Source of the DNA: Planctomycetota bacterium
Lineage (GTDB): Bacteria; Planctomycetota; Planctomycetia; Planctomycetales; Planctomycetaceae
Assembly (NCBI GenBank): GCA_016872645.1
Contig: VGZH01000042.1
Span: 1 to 49,538 of the forward strand
Length of the DNA stretch: 49,538 bases
Reading direction: 5' to 3'
Of this stretch, positions 1 to 9,246 are shown piece by piece. The stretch's first letter is position 1. Each line of letters starts with the position of its first letter. The notes beneath the pieces are model-generated. The model was given only the letters and a program-made list of their open reading frames with translations. It did not search any database and was not told the origin of the DNA. The position numbers and the translations under genes were made by a program.

Positions 1-1
1 G

Positions 2-985
2 CTGTTTGTGATTTCGATGATTTTCAGCGCGGTCCCGGTGATGCTGATGGAGACGATCTCGTTCGACGAGAAAGAGTTTTGGATCGTCGTCGGATCGATC
101 GTCATCGCAGGACTGTCGTTCTTTTTCCTGTTCACGCAGATCGCGATCGCTCATCTGACGTTTGACGCCGACAATCGCAGCACTGGGATTCGCGTGGCGT
201 GTTCCGCTCAGTTCGTGCTGTATTGGTCGGCCGTTGGATTCTCTCAATACATGCTGGGGGGGGGGAGAACGTATTTCCCTTCTGACGCGGCTGGCGTCCT
301 TGCTGCTTGGTGCCTGATTTACATCACTGTCATCGGTTTCTTTGCGGCGACTGAGGCGGACTTCGTGTCGCGTCGCGTGCGGCGAGGCATTCCCAAGACG
401 CCGTTGTTGCGATTACTGGCAACCCCGTTCTTGCCGGGGGGACATCGCGGCTTTCTGTATCTCTTGCTGCACTTGGCGTTGATACCAGTGCTTGTCGAGT
501 CGTTGTTTGTGGATTTATTCTCCTCCGGAGAGTGGGCAGGTCGGTGGTCGATTACTTTCATTCTGTATGTTCTGGCCTTTGTCGGAATCGGTTCGGCAAT
601 CGGCCGCGCCTTTCGTCGCGCATCGGGCGAAGTCCGTCCGATGCACGTGCGAGTCATCATCTTGGTCATGTTCGCAATGGGAACCATCGTGCCGTATCTG
701 TCGCTGCTTTTCGGCACGCGCGAGTACGAGTGGATGTACCTCATGCTGCGTGTGATGAATCCAATTGTGATGTTGGAACTGGTCAGCCGTGCCAACTACT
801 CGAACGACCTCGCGACCAGCGAGTTGGTCGTTCTCGGAGCCGCAGCCGGGGTGGGGGTATTGCTCAATGTACGACCCATGTGGATCGGCTTCCGTGAGAT
901 CATGCGGCAGCCTGTCATCCCGTCGTCGACTTCCAAATCTCCTGCCGCGACTCAGCCTGGCACTCCGGCCGAACAGTCCGCCTGA
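2..985 (+). CDS. Multipass membrane protein, 5' end outside window
   Basis: The reading frame is open to the left edge, so the N-terminus is missing; GTG 8 is only the first start-like codon. The visible 327 residues hold about seven hydrophobic segments, for example near residues 25-45, 65-80, 95-115, 145-165 and 180-200, and end in a Ser/Pro/Thr-rich hydrophilic tail. I do not recognise the family; a permease-like role is possible because planctomycete DUF58 clusters often sit near ABC-2 permeases, but that is inference. It ends 32 bp before the DUF58 gene and probably shares its transcript. A run of ten G lies at 256-265 inside the coding frame. Confidence 0.6.
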   Translation: MFVISMIFSAVPVMLMETISFDEKEFWIVVGSIVIAGLSFFFLFTQIAIAHLTFDADNRSTGIRVACSAQFVLYWSAVGFSQYMLGGGRTYFPSDAAGVLAAWCLIYITVIGFFAATEADFVSRRVRRGIPKTPLLRLLATPFLPGGHRGFLYLLLHLALIPVLVESLFVDLFSSGEWAGRWSITFILYVLAFVGIGSAIGRAFRRASGEVRPMHVRVIILVMFAMGTIVPYLSLLFGTREYEWMYLMLRVMNPIVMLELVSRANYSNDLATSELVVLGAAAGVGVLLNVRPMWIGFREIMRQPVIPSSTSKSPAATQPGTPAEQSA

Positions 986-1017
986 CCACTCTGCCACCGA
1001 GCCAGGAGCCGCGTCTC

Positions 1018-1902
1018 ATGAAATTCGACCCCGAAGTTCAACAAGCGGCGGCTCGGTATCAGCTCGGACTGCCACGTATGCCGGTGTCAGGACGATCCGG
1101 AGAATTGCTCGGCCGCGGAATTGGCAGCTCGCTCGAATTTCAGGAGTACCGCGAGTACCAAATCGGCGACGACATTCGACATCTGGATTGGGCTGCGTAT
1201 GCTCGCACGGATGCGATGATGGTGCGGCTGTATCGCGAAGAGATCAGCCCGCGCATGGAAATCTTGCTCGACGCCAGCCGCTCGATGACCTCGGTCGATC
1301 CAACGGGACCGCTCGGAGAAACCGAGTCGATGAAGGCGCACGCGGCTCGGCAGCTGGCGGGATTATTCGCAACACTGGGAGAAAATCTCGGCGGTCGTCC
1401 GGCGCTCATTCCGATTACCGATCGCTCTCCGCTCGAACCGTTGCCGTTTGAATCGCTCGATGGCCTGAACACGTTGCGTTTCGATGGTTCACGCACACTT
1501 TGCGAGGCGCTTGACGAGCATGCGATTCCACTGAAACGGCAGACCGTGCGAGTCGTGATCAGCGATTTTTTGTTTCCGCACGATCCCGACTTGCTGCTGC
1601 GTCGCTTGGCCGGCGATGCCAGTGTGCTGTGGATTCTGCAAGTGCTCAACGCCTGGGAGGCCAAGCCGACGACACTCGGCGGACGCAAGCTGGTCGATCT
1701 GGAAACGTCCGCAGAAGCGAACCTGCAAGTCATCGAAAAAACGATCGCCGAGTATTCGGCTCGATTGCTCGCGCTGCAGCAAGAAATTTCACGAGCTTCC
1801 CGCCGCGTTCACGCAACGTTTGCAATCCTGATCGCGGAACGCGGGTTGCTCGACCTGTGTGGCAACGAACTATGCGCCGCGGAAATCCTGCGACCGACAT
1901 GA
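1018..1902 (+). CDS. DUF58 domain protein (MoxR-partner type)
   Basis: 294 residues. The DUF58 signature is clear at residues 39-65, reading SLEFQEYREYQIGDDIRHLD and then WAAYARTD, followed by a VWA-like metal site DASRSM at 85-90. Members of this family usually accompany a MoxR AAA+ ATPase and VWA/Bat membrane proteins, and are thought to act in chaperoning or assembly at the membrane; the exact role is unknown. Start ATG 1018 has an AGGAG about 9 bases upstream. No MoxR gene is visible; it could lie left of the window. VWA and DUF4175-like proteins that usually belong with it appear about 30 kb away. Confidence 0.9.
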   Translation: MKFDPEVQQAAARYQLGLPRMPVSGRSGELLGRGIGSSLEFQEYREYQIGDDIRHLDWAAYARTDAMMVRLYREEISPRMEILLDASRSMTSVDPTGPLGETESMKAHAARQLAGLFATLGENLGGRPALIPITDRSPLEPLPFESLDGLNTLRFDGSRTLCEALDEHAIPLKRQTVRVVISDFLFPHDPDLLLRRLAGDASVLWILQVLNAWEAKPTTLGGRKLVDLETSAEANLQVIEKTIAEYSARLLALQQEISRASRRVHATFAILIAERGLLDLCGNELCAAEILRPT

Positions 1903-1954
1903 GCAGCGTCGTGCTGGCTTAGGAGCGGCCAATTGCCGGCTTGAGGGATTACGT

Positions 1955-4318
1955 TCACGGCTCTTGTGCCAATCGAATCTCTGCTTCGTCCGTGACCGGC
2001 CAGCCGGTTTCGTCTGACATCGAGACTCGCAGCTTGAGAATTTTGGTCGAATTCTTCCCTTCGCTCTGGGCGGCGAATCGCAGCGTCAGCGCGCCGGAGT
2101 TCGACCCCTCGGGAACGTCCACAGGATCACAGAGGACTCCGGGCACCGTTTTGGGAACCAGCAACTCGACTCGCACAGGGCCACGCAATCCATTGCCGCG
2201 AGCGACTCGGAACGGGAGGCGAATCTCGGATCCTGGTTCGCGACGGATACTTCGCAGAGTCGTCTCGACGCTCAGCCGATTGGGGTCGATCAACACGATG
2301 CACTGTTCGTTTTGATCGACGGACGTATGACTGACGACATGTTTGGTTCCGTCGGCGTCGGCGACTTCACCGAAGACCGCCAGGCAGGTGCGACTCGTGC
2401 GGCCGATCTCCATGTGCGGCGGCAGCGTGAAGGGATATTCGAACTCGGACACGCCGGCTGCGAGCGACACTTTCGGGCCAGTGACACCTTGCAGATGTCG
2501 AGCTTGCCGGTCGGCGATTTCGACCCACAGCGGACCTTCAAAACCGTTGCGTTCGACTTGGTATCGACGAGTGAATGTGGTGCCGCGCGGGGCGTATTTT
2601 GTTTCAAAAATTCCCTTGAGCTTGAATGGGGTTGCCACTGCGATTCTCAGCAACAGGTCTGGCGATTCTGCCTCGCTCAATGTCCGCTGGATTCGCGCGA
2701 TCGCGGAGAGTTCCTGTTCGCCGACCTTGCATTTACCGACGATTCGCAAGTGGCTGGTTGAAATCTTGGTCGCCGCGTCAGCCTTCAGGATCAGATCGAC
2801 TTGGTTCTGTCCCTTGCCAAGCTTGCCGGTGGCAGTGACTCCTTCCGGCAACCCTTCAATGGCCAGCGACACTTCGTCTGCGAATCCGACGGGACGCTCG
2901 GCGAGCACTTTGATTTTCGTTTCGCCACCGCGTAACAACGTGATCGCATCCATCGCCGTGGAGAGTCTTAAAGTGGACTCGCCCGGGCGAGTAATACGGA
3001 CGCGATACGTGTACTCCGGACCGCCGCGAGAACTGAGCCCATCTCTCACTTTCAGCGTGAATGTGCCGTCGGCCGGCAACGTGAAATTCAGCAAGCAATC
3101 GGTCTGTCCATTAGCCAAGTCGTCGGCGTTCGCGACGGCATTGCCGTTCGCATCGAGCAGCGTCAACACGCCATCCAATTCGGATCCAAGCCGACTCGCT
3201 CGCAGGTCAAACTGCCAGGAGTCTCCCTTCTTTCCGGTGAAGGTCCACAGGTCGGAGTCCCCCGGTTGTTCGATGCGCCCGTTGAGCACGCAAGGTAACT
3301 CGACCATTTTTGCTTCAGCGACTTCGTTGTTCGGTTCTGATTCGAGGTGTTCAACCCATTCGTCTGATTCGAAGAGTGCGTTCGTCGTTCCGCCTGCAAC
3401 GGGTACGCTCACCAACGCGAGACCGGTCGTTGCTCCGCTTGAATTCGGAAGGACGAACTCCAGGCGGTCGTTCGCCAGGTTCGCTCCGAAGAGTTGCAGC
3501 GGCACCTTCTCGCCGCGCTTGCCACCCAGTGGATAAACGCGATCGAGCCACGGTCCGGACGAGATTGTCAGCCGATAGACGAAGTGCTGGAGTCCTTCGA
3601 AGCGGATGTCGTGAATCCGCACCATGTATTTGCCGTCGCTCGGCGCTTTGAAGCGGACGAACGAGTCGAGTCCAAACGTATCCGAGTTCTCAGCGATGAC
3701 TTGGCCGTTCGGGCCGAGCACTTCCAATCGCGAGTCGAGTCCCGATCCGATGCGAGCGGCGTTGACCTCACAGGTGATGACTTGCCCGGCTTTGGCATCG
3801 AGCGTCCAGTCGTCGACGTCTTCGCGCGGAAAGATGCGGCCATTGATCGTGACTGGGAGGGTCAGCGGCTTCGACGGAACGTTCTCTTCTGATTCCTCTT
3901 CGACGATCTCCGGCAGATCACTGATGACGAATCGCATACCCGGCGTGATTCCCTGCGACGTCGTGCAGTGCCAGTAGCGAACACCCAACGGAGCATCGGC
4001 CGCGATTTGGATTTCGCCAGCGTAGTCCTTGGGGTAGTCCTCTTTCTGCTGCGACGCCGGTTGCAGAATGAGCGGTCCTTCGAACCAAGTCGTCGACGTC
4101 TGCTCGATCGGCGAGCGTCCCTCAACGCCGGGACCGACGATCAGGAAGTCTGCCTTGTCATGCAAGAAGTGCCCGCCGATCCGCACCGGGACTGTCGTGC
4201 CGCGCTGGCCTCCGGGCGGGAAGACGTACGCCGTTGTCGGCGACTCGGAATTGGCCACGTTGCCAGTGCTCACCAGCACCGAGAACACGCACACGCCGAC
4301 CATCAAACGAAACACCAT
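1955..4318 (-). CDS. Secreted PPC-domain protein
   Basis: 787 residues starting with a hydrophobic signal peptide (about 1-24). Two bacterial pre-peptidase C-terminal (PPC) domains are visible: residues about 155-252 (DDWTLDAKAGQVITCEV, then GLDSRLEVLGPNGQ) and about 345-440 (DSDLWTFTGKKGDSWQFDL). The regions before each resemble IPT/TIG-like beta-sandwiches (FPPGGQRGTTVPVRIGG and YPLGGKRGEKVPLQLFG). No protease or other catalytic domain is seen, so it is probably a cell-surface or periplasmic binding protein. The start is firm: GGAGGTG lies 5 bases before ATG 4318. It follows the thiolase gene on the same strand after 64 bp, but no functional link is evident. Confidence 0.85.
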   Translation of the reverse strand: MVFRLMVGVCVFSVLVSTGNVANSESPTTAYVFPPGGQRGTTVPVRIGGHFLHDKADFLIVGPGVEGRSPIEQTSTTWFEGPLILQPASQQKEDYPKDYAGEIQIAADAPLGVRYWHCTTSQGITPGMRFVISDLPEIVEEESEENVPSKPLTLPVTINGRIFPREDVDDWTLDAKAGQVITCEVNAARIGSGLDSRLEVLGPNGQVIAENSDTFGLDSFVRFKAPSDGKYMVRIHDIRFEGLQHFVYRLTISSGPWLDRVYPLGGKRGEKVPLQLFGANLANDRLEFVLPNSSGATTGLALVSVPVAGGTTNALFESDEWVEHLESEPNNEVAEAKMVELPCVLNGRIEQPGDSDLWTFTGKKGDSWQFDLRASRLGSELDGVLTLLDANGNAVANADDLANGQTDCLLNFTLPADGTFTLKVRDGLSSRGGPEYTYRVRITRPGESTLRLSTAMDAITLLRGGETKIKVLAERPVGFADEVSLAIEGLPEGVTATGKLGKGQNQVDLILKADAATKISTSHLRIVGKCKVGEQELSAIARIQRTLSEAESPDLLLRIAVATPFKLKGIFETKYAPRGTTFTRRYQVERNGFEGPLWVEIADRQARHLQGVTGPKVSLAAGVSEFEYPFTLPPHMEIGRTSRTCLAVFGEVADADGTKHVVSHTSVDQNEQCIVLIDPNRLSVETTLRSIRREPGSEIRLPFRVARGNGLRGPVRVELLVPKTVPGVLCDPVDVPEGSNSGALTLRFAAQSEGKNSTKILKLRVSMSDETGWPVTDEAEIRLAQEP

Positions 4319-4382
4319 GATTCACCTCCATAGCCAGCGTAGAAATGCGAGGGCCGAGTCTCAAGGCGAGTCGCACTTCGAA

Positions 4383-5540
4383 TTAGCACGCTTCAAAGAT
4401 CGTCGCGACCCCTTGGCCTTGGCCAACGCAAAGGCTGGCGAGGCCAATTTTTGCTCCGGTGTCTTTCATGCGGTGCAGCAGCGTCGTGGCGATCCGTGCT
4501 CCGCTGGCTCCGAGCGGATGGCCGAGCGCGACCGCTCCGCCACGCGTGTTGACTTTCGTTTCGTCGATCCCCAGCAGCTTCAAGACCGACAGTACCTGGA
4601 CTGCGAAGGCTTCGTTGATTTCGATGCAGTCGATATCGGCGAGTTTGAGTCCGGCTCGTTTCAGAGCTTTTTTCACGGCTGGAACCGGGCCGATCCCCAT
4701 TTCTTCGGGAGCGACTCCCGCAACAGCCATCGCGCGGACTTTGGCCAGAGGTTTGATGCCCATCTCGTTCGCTTTGTCCTCAGACATCATCAGTACCGCC
4801 GCCGCACCAACGCTGACTTGCGAAGCATTGCCGGCGGTCACGCTGCCGCCAGCGGGATTAAACGCAGGGGGCAACTTGCTTAAGCCTTCGACGGTCGTAT
4901 CGGGACGCAAGCCTTGATCGGTGGCGATCAGCGACTTCAAGCCGATCTCGTTGCGGCCCCATGTCGGGATGATTTCACCGGCGAACGCGCCCGACTTGGT
5001 CGCTTCACAGGCGGACTGTTGACTGCGAGCGGCGAACTCGTCTTGCCGCTGTCGGCTGATGCCGTACTTCATCGCGAGGAATTCGGCGGTCAGCCCCATG
5101 TTCATAATCGCCTCGCTGTGCTTGCGGAATAGCGTTGGGGCAGGGTTGTAGTCCTTGTTGGCCGGGATGTGATCCATGTGCTCGACGCCGCCGGCAATTT
5201 GGATGTTCTCGACACCAGCCATGATGGCCATCGCGCAGTCGTTGATGGCTTGCAGGCTCGAAGCGCAGTTGCGGTTGATCGTCACGCCGGCGACCTCAAT
5301 CGGTAAATCGGCCATCAATACGGCGATGCGGCCGATGTCGTAGCCTTGTTCCCCTTGCTGCTGCACGCACCCCCAACGGACGTCTTCGATGAGGTGTGGC
5401 TCGATGCCGGTTCGCTGGACGAGTGCTTTCAGCAATCCGGCCGAAAGCTCATCGGCTCGCACATCGCGGAAGTAACCGCTGTCGGCAGAGGCTTTGGCAA
5501 TCGGAGTCCGAACAGCATCAACGATGACAGCCGTAGGCAT
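4383..5540 (-). CDS. Thiolase (acetyl-CoA C-acyltransferase)
   Basis: 385 residues, normal for the family. All catalytic elements are present: nucleophile Cys92 in NRNCASSLQAI, the NEAF motif, His341 in GGAVALGHPLGASGAR and Cys371 in CVGQGQG, where CxGGGQG is more usual. It condenses or cleaves acyl-CoA with acetyl-CoA, in beta-oxidation or in the first step of acetoacetyl-CoA synthesis; degradative and biosynthetic types cannot be separated by eye. The start ATG 5540 is supported by AAGGAG upstream. An imperfect hairpin (5579-5634) lies just upstream in its leader or promoter region, and rnpB follows beyond that. Confidence 0.93.
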   Translation of the reverse strand: MPTAVIVDAVRTPIAKASADSGYFRDVRADELSAGLLKALVQRTGIEPHLIEDVRWGCVQQQGEQGYDIGRIAVLMADLPIEVAGVTINRNCASSLQAINDCAMAIMAGVENIQIAGGVEHMDHIPANKDYNPAPTLFRKHSEAIMNMGLTAEFLAMKYGISRQRQDEFAARSQQSACEATKSGAFAGEIIPTWGRNEIGLKSLIATDQGLRPDTTVEGLSKLPPAFNPAGGSVTAGNASQVSVGAAAVLMMSEDKANEMGIKPLAKVRAMAVAGVAPEEMGIGPVPAVKKALKRAGLKLADIDCIEINEAFAVQVLSVLKLLGIDETKVNTRGGAVALGHPLGASGARIATTLLHRMKDTGAKIGLASLCVGQGQGVATIFEAC

Positions 5541-5578
5541 GACTCGCTCCTTCGAGAAAGTGGTTGGTTGGCAAACAG

Positions 5579-5634
5579 ATCGCGAAAGGCCGAAAAAGGA
5601 ATGTCGAGTTTTGGCTCTTTCGGGTTTTCGCGAT
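5579..5634. repeat. Imperfect hairpin upstream of the thiolase gene
   Basis: ATCGCGAAAGGCCGAAAAAG (5579-5598) is nearly the reverse complement of 5615-5634, with three mismatches over 20 bases and a 16-base loop. It lies 39 bp upstream of the thiolase start. It could be a leader structure, an operator or a dispersed palindrome like the others in this window. Confidence 0.45.
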
Positions 5635-5714
5635 TCAAAGTGAATCCAACGAATTCAATGGATGCCAAACGAAGTTGATGCCAAACTCGGAAATCTGCAA
5701 TCTCAAATCAAAAG

Positions 5715-6143
<429 letters not shown>

Positions 6144-6148
6144 GCGTG

Positions 6149-6154
6149 ATTGTA
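6149..6154 (-). promoter_or_regulatory. Possible -10 box of rnpB
   Basis: The minus strand reads TACAAT (6154-6149), placing a start about 6-7 bases downstream at 6142-6143, exactly where the P1 helix begins. No good -35 hexamer is visible at the usual spacing. Confidence 0.4.
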
Positions 6155-6435
6155 ACCGTCAGGCGATTCGCATTCGCCCTGCAAATCACACATTCGGACC
6201 TCAACCGCCAAGTTTTTGAGCGGTCACACTCCGACCGTCAGCGGCTACCTGACCTCGTTGTGGTGATCGGCATGACGCTGTGATGTTCAGGCCTTTGACG
6301 CGACGCGCGGACCACAATAAATTCACGCCAGTTTTCCCTGACACGTCAATTGATCTCGACGAACAGCGAATCGGCATCGAAGTATTTTTCGCAATCAACG
6401 TCGTCGCATCGGTCTTCTGTGCCGACGACGCAACC

Positions 6436-6933
6436 ATGATTATGGCTCCACACCCAGTGCTTGGCGAACTGATTCCTTGTGGCGGCGGCGATCCTGTGCC
6501 GTTGTTCAAGGGAAAGTTATTGGTTGGGCGACGTTCACATTGCGACATTCAGTTGCAGTTCCCCAACATCTCATCGCATCATTGCGAACTGGAATTCGTC
6601 GACGGCTTTTGGCGCGTGCAAGACTTGGGAAGTAGTAACGGTATCAAGGTCAATGGCGAGCGACTGGACTCCAAGTGGCTAATGCCCGGCGATGTGCTTG
6701 CGATCGGAAAACATCGTTACGAGGTTCATTACTCGCCGCCGGAGGGTCAGCGTCCGCCCGAGGACCAAGAGGACCTTTTCTCGCGCGGCCTGCTGGAGAA
6801 GGCTGGCCTGGAACGAAATCGCGAATTGCCGCACCGGCCATCGTCCGGGGAACCAGCATCGGAGCCGCCGCCATCGTCGCAGCGAACCTCGCCAAATGAC
6901 GACGAGGCCATGAAGTGGCTCTCTGAGTTGTAA
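6436..6933 (+). CDS. FHA domain protein
   Basis: 165 residues from ATG 6436 (ATG 6442 is equally possible). The frame is open to 6280, but the FHA fold begins just after 6436 and nothing upstream looks conserved. FHA motifs: GRRSHCDI at 31-38, SSHH at 46-49 and LGSSNGIKVNG at 64-74, so phosphothreonine binding looks intact. The C-terminal third is a Pro/Ser/Glu-rich linker ending in EAMKWLSEL. It is probably an adaptor that reads Ser/Thr kinase signals, which are abundant in planctomycetes. It lies divergent from rnpB and 65 bp before rsgA. Confidence 0.85.
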   Translation: MIMAPHPVLGELIPCGGGDPVPLFKGKLLVGRRSHCDIQLQFPNISSHHCELEFVDGFWRVQDLGSSNGIKVNGERLDSKWLMPGDVLAIGKHRYEVHYSPPEGQRPPEDQEDLFSRGLLEKAGLERNRELPHRPSSGEPASEPPPSSQRTSPNDDEAMKWLSEL

Positions 6934-6998
6934 GCGGTGCTGCAACTCTTCAATCTGCCGCTGTGACAGCTTGAATTCTTGCCCCGCGAAAAACTCTC

Positions 6999-8135
6999 AT
7001 GCGAGACAAACGCAAAGTCCGTGTCGACTTTCGCAAAAACCGCGAGAAGACTACGCGCCTCGGCAACCTGGCTCGTCAGTTGGGAAACGAAGCGGCCTCC
7101 GACAACGCACACGATCAACTGGCTGGCAGCGAGCGACTCTCCGGAAAGGGACGACTCAGCCGCCGCCGCACGATCATCGCTTCCGCAGGGGACTCCGCGA
7201 GCGGTGACGGGCCGCAGCGAGACATCGACGTCTCGAAATGTCTGACCGGCCGAGTGCTCAGTTCCGCGGGGCTGACGACCGTCGTGAGATGTGCGGACGG
7301 TCGCCGCTTTGAATGCACGATTCGCAAAGTCCTGCGAACGATGTCACGCGATGAACGAAACATCGTCATCACCGGCGATGAAGTGCTGTTTCTGCCAGAA
7401 AGCATCGACAAAGGTGTCATCGAGCGGGTCAACCCTCGACACGGAGTGCTCGCACGCGGCAGCCAAAACCGCGAGCACATCTTGGTCGCGAACATCGATC
7501 AAGTCGCCATCGTCATCTCTGCTGTTGAGCCAGCGCTCAAGCCGCATCTCGTCGATCGCTTCCTCGTCAGTGCCGCGAAGGGAAATGTTGGCGCGATCAT
7601 CTGCCTCAACAAAGTCGATCTGGTGGATCCGGCGGACCTGCAAATGCTCTGTGGCATTTACGGCCAGATCGGCCATGAGGTCATTCTGCTTAGTGCCGAA
7701 CGCCAACTCGGACTCGATCGGCTGCGAGCCCTCCTGAGAAACCGCCAGACCGTCATCGCGGGGCAAAGCGGCGTCGGCAAGTCATCGCTGCTTAATGCGA
7801 TTCAGCCTGGCTTGAGCCTGCGCACCGGCGAGGTCAGCGACTGGACCAAGAAAGGGAAGCACACGACACGCAACGCCGAGCTGTACGAACTCGAGTTCGG
7901 TGGCTGGGTTGTGGATACGCCCGGCATCCGCCAAATGGAACTGTGGGATGTGCTCCCCGCAGAAATCGAAGGCTACTTCGTTGAGTTCCGGCCGTTCGTC
8001 CGCTTCTGCAAGTTTCCCAACTGCCGCCACCTCCACGAATCCGGCTGCGGCGTGCGATCCGCCGCCGCTCGCGGCCTGATCTCGACCATGCGTTTCCAGA
8101 GCTATTGCAAGCTGGTGCTTGGAGATGGGGACTAA
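6999..8135 (+). CDS. rsgA: Small ribosomal subunit biogenesis GTPase RsgA
   Basis: 378 residues. It shows the circularly permuted GTPase order typical of RsgA (YjeQ): OB-fold N-domain (about 80-160), G4 NKVD at 204-207, then G1 GQSGVGKSS at 255-263 and G3 DTPG at 306-309. The C-terminal zinc site has Cys337, Cys342, His344 and Cys350 (CKFPNCRHLHESGC). RsgA binds the 30S subunit late in assembly and hydrolyses GTP to release. The first 75 or so residues are a basic, Ser/Arg-rich extension, longer than in many homologues. The start ATG 6999 is the best available, though no clear ribosome-binding site precedes it. Confidence 0.96.
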   Translation: MRDKRKVRVDFRKNREKTTRLGNLARQLGNEAASDNAHDQLAGSERLSGKGRLSRRRTIIASAGDSASGDGPQRDIDVSKCLTGRVLSSAGLTTVVRCADGRRFECTIRKVLRTMSRDERNIVITGDEVLFLPESIDKGVIERVNPRHGVLARGSQNREHILVANIDQVAIVISAVEPALKPHLVDRFLVSAAKGNVGAIICLNKVDLVDPADLQMLCGIYGQIGHEVILLSAERQLGLDRLRALLRNRQTVIAGQSGVGKSSLLNAIQPGLSLRTGEVSDWTKKGKHTTRNAELYELEFGGWVVDTPGIRQMELWDVLPAEIEGYFVEFRPFVRFCKFPNCRHLHESGCGVRSAAARGLISTMRFQSYCKLVLGDGD

Positions 8136-8153
8136 CCAAGATTTTCAAAGGCG

Positions 8154-9149
8154 ATGAGGATGAGCTTTTTCTTCCGAGGCACCAGTGCCTGCCCTGTTTG
8201 GTTGACGCTGTGCTTGCTCTCAACTTCTCCGACACTTGCGGCGGAAAATGACAAGCCGCTCGTCAAAACGACTCACGTTTACAAGACGGTGGAGGACGTG
8301 AAGGTGCAGGCGGATGTGTATCGGCCGGAGGGGGACGAGGTGCGGCCGGTGGTGGTTTGGATTCATGGGGGAGCACTCATCGTTGGCAGCCGCTCGCAGG
8401 TGCCCAGGCAGATTTTGGAGCTGTGTACACGCGAGCGATTCGTGTGTGTGTCGCTCGATTATCGGTTGGCTCCGGAGGTGAAGCTGCCGCAGGTCGCTGA
8501 GGACATGCAGGACGCTTTTCGCTGGCTGCACGAGAGCGGACCAAAGTTGTTTCACGCCGACACGAGTCGCATCGTCGTGACGGGCGGCTCGGCAGGCGGA
8601 TTCTTGACCATGCTCTCCGGCACTGTCGTGAAACCGAAACCGACGGCGCTCGTCGCGTACTGGGGCTATGGCGAGATCGACGGCGAGTGGACTCGCGCGA
8701 AATCCACGCATCACGGCGTTTCCGTTCCGCGCGAGGAAGCGCTCGCCGCCGTCAACAAGAGCGGCAAGGTGCTCACGAACACGGATGACCCGGCCGAGGG
8801 AAAAGCTCGCGGCGGCTACTATCGTCACTTGCGACAAACCGGCGGCTGGTCGCTGGGAGTCACCGGCATCGACGCGCTCAACGAACCGGGCAAGCTCGAC
8901 CGCTTCTGCCCGGTCAAGAACATCACGAAGGATTATCCGCCGATCCTGATGATCCACGGCACCAAAGACACCGACGTCCCGTATCACTGCTCGACCGACA
9001 TGGCTCGCGAACTGACCAAGCACGGCGTGAAGCACGAACTCCTCACGATTGAAGGAGCCGAACACGGCCTCCGCGACGGTGACCCGAAGAAGGTCGCCGA
9101 AGCCAACGCACGGGTGCTGGAGTTCATCAAAGATCAGTTGGCCAAGTAG
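8154..9149 (+). CDS. Secreted alpha/beta hydrolase (esterase-like)
   Basis: 331 residues with a signal peptide (about 1-30, ending TLAA). The oxyanion HGG is at 71-73, the nucleophile elbow GGSAGG has Ser146, the acid is probably Asp272 in GTKDTDVPY, and the base is His304 in GAEHGL. This is the hormone-sensitive-lipase/carboxylesterase type. The substrate is unknown; planctomycetes carry many such proteins near sulfatases or carbohydrate genes, but none is next to this one. ATG 8160 is an alternative start. Confidence 0.85.
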   Translation: MRMSFFFRGTSACPVWLTLCLLSTSPTLAAENDKPLVKTTHVYKTVEDVKVQADVYRPEGDEVRPVVVWIHGGALIVGSRSQVPRQILELCTRERFVCVSLDYRLAPEVKLPQVAEDMQDAFRWLHESGPKLFHADTSRIVVTGGSAGGFLTMLSGTVVKPKPTALVAYWGYGEIDGEWTRAKSTHHGVSVPREEALAAVNKSGKVLTNTDDPAEGKARGGYYRHLRQTGGWSLGVTGIDALNEPGKLDRFCPVKNITKDYPPILMIHGTKDTDVPYHCSTDMARELTKHGVKHELLTIEGAEHGLRDGDPKKVAEANARVLEFIKDQLAK

Positions 9150-9246
9150 ATTGGGATTCTATGCCGAACGTGAAGAGTGGTCGGGGCAGAGTGCCAACCC
9201 ACAACGCCTTCGCGAATGCAATTTCTTGCTCACCGGGAGCTTAATA

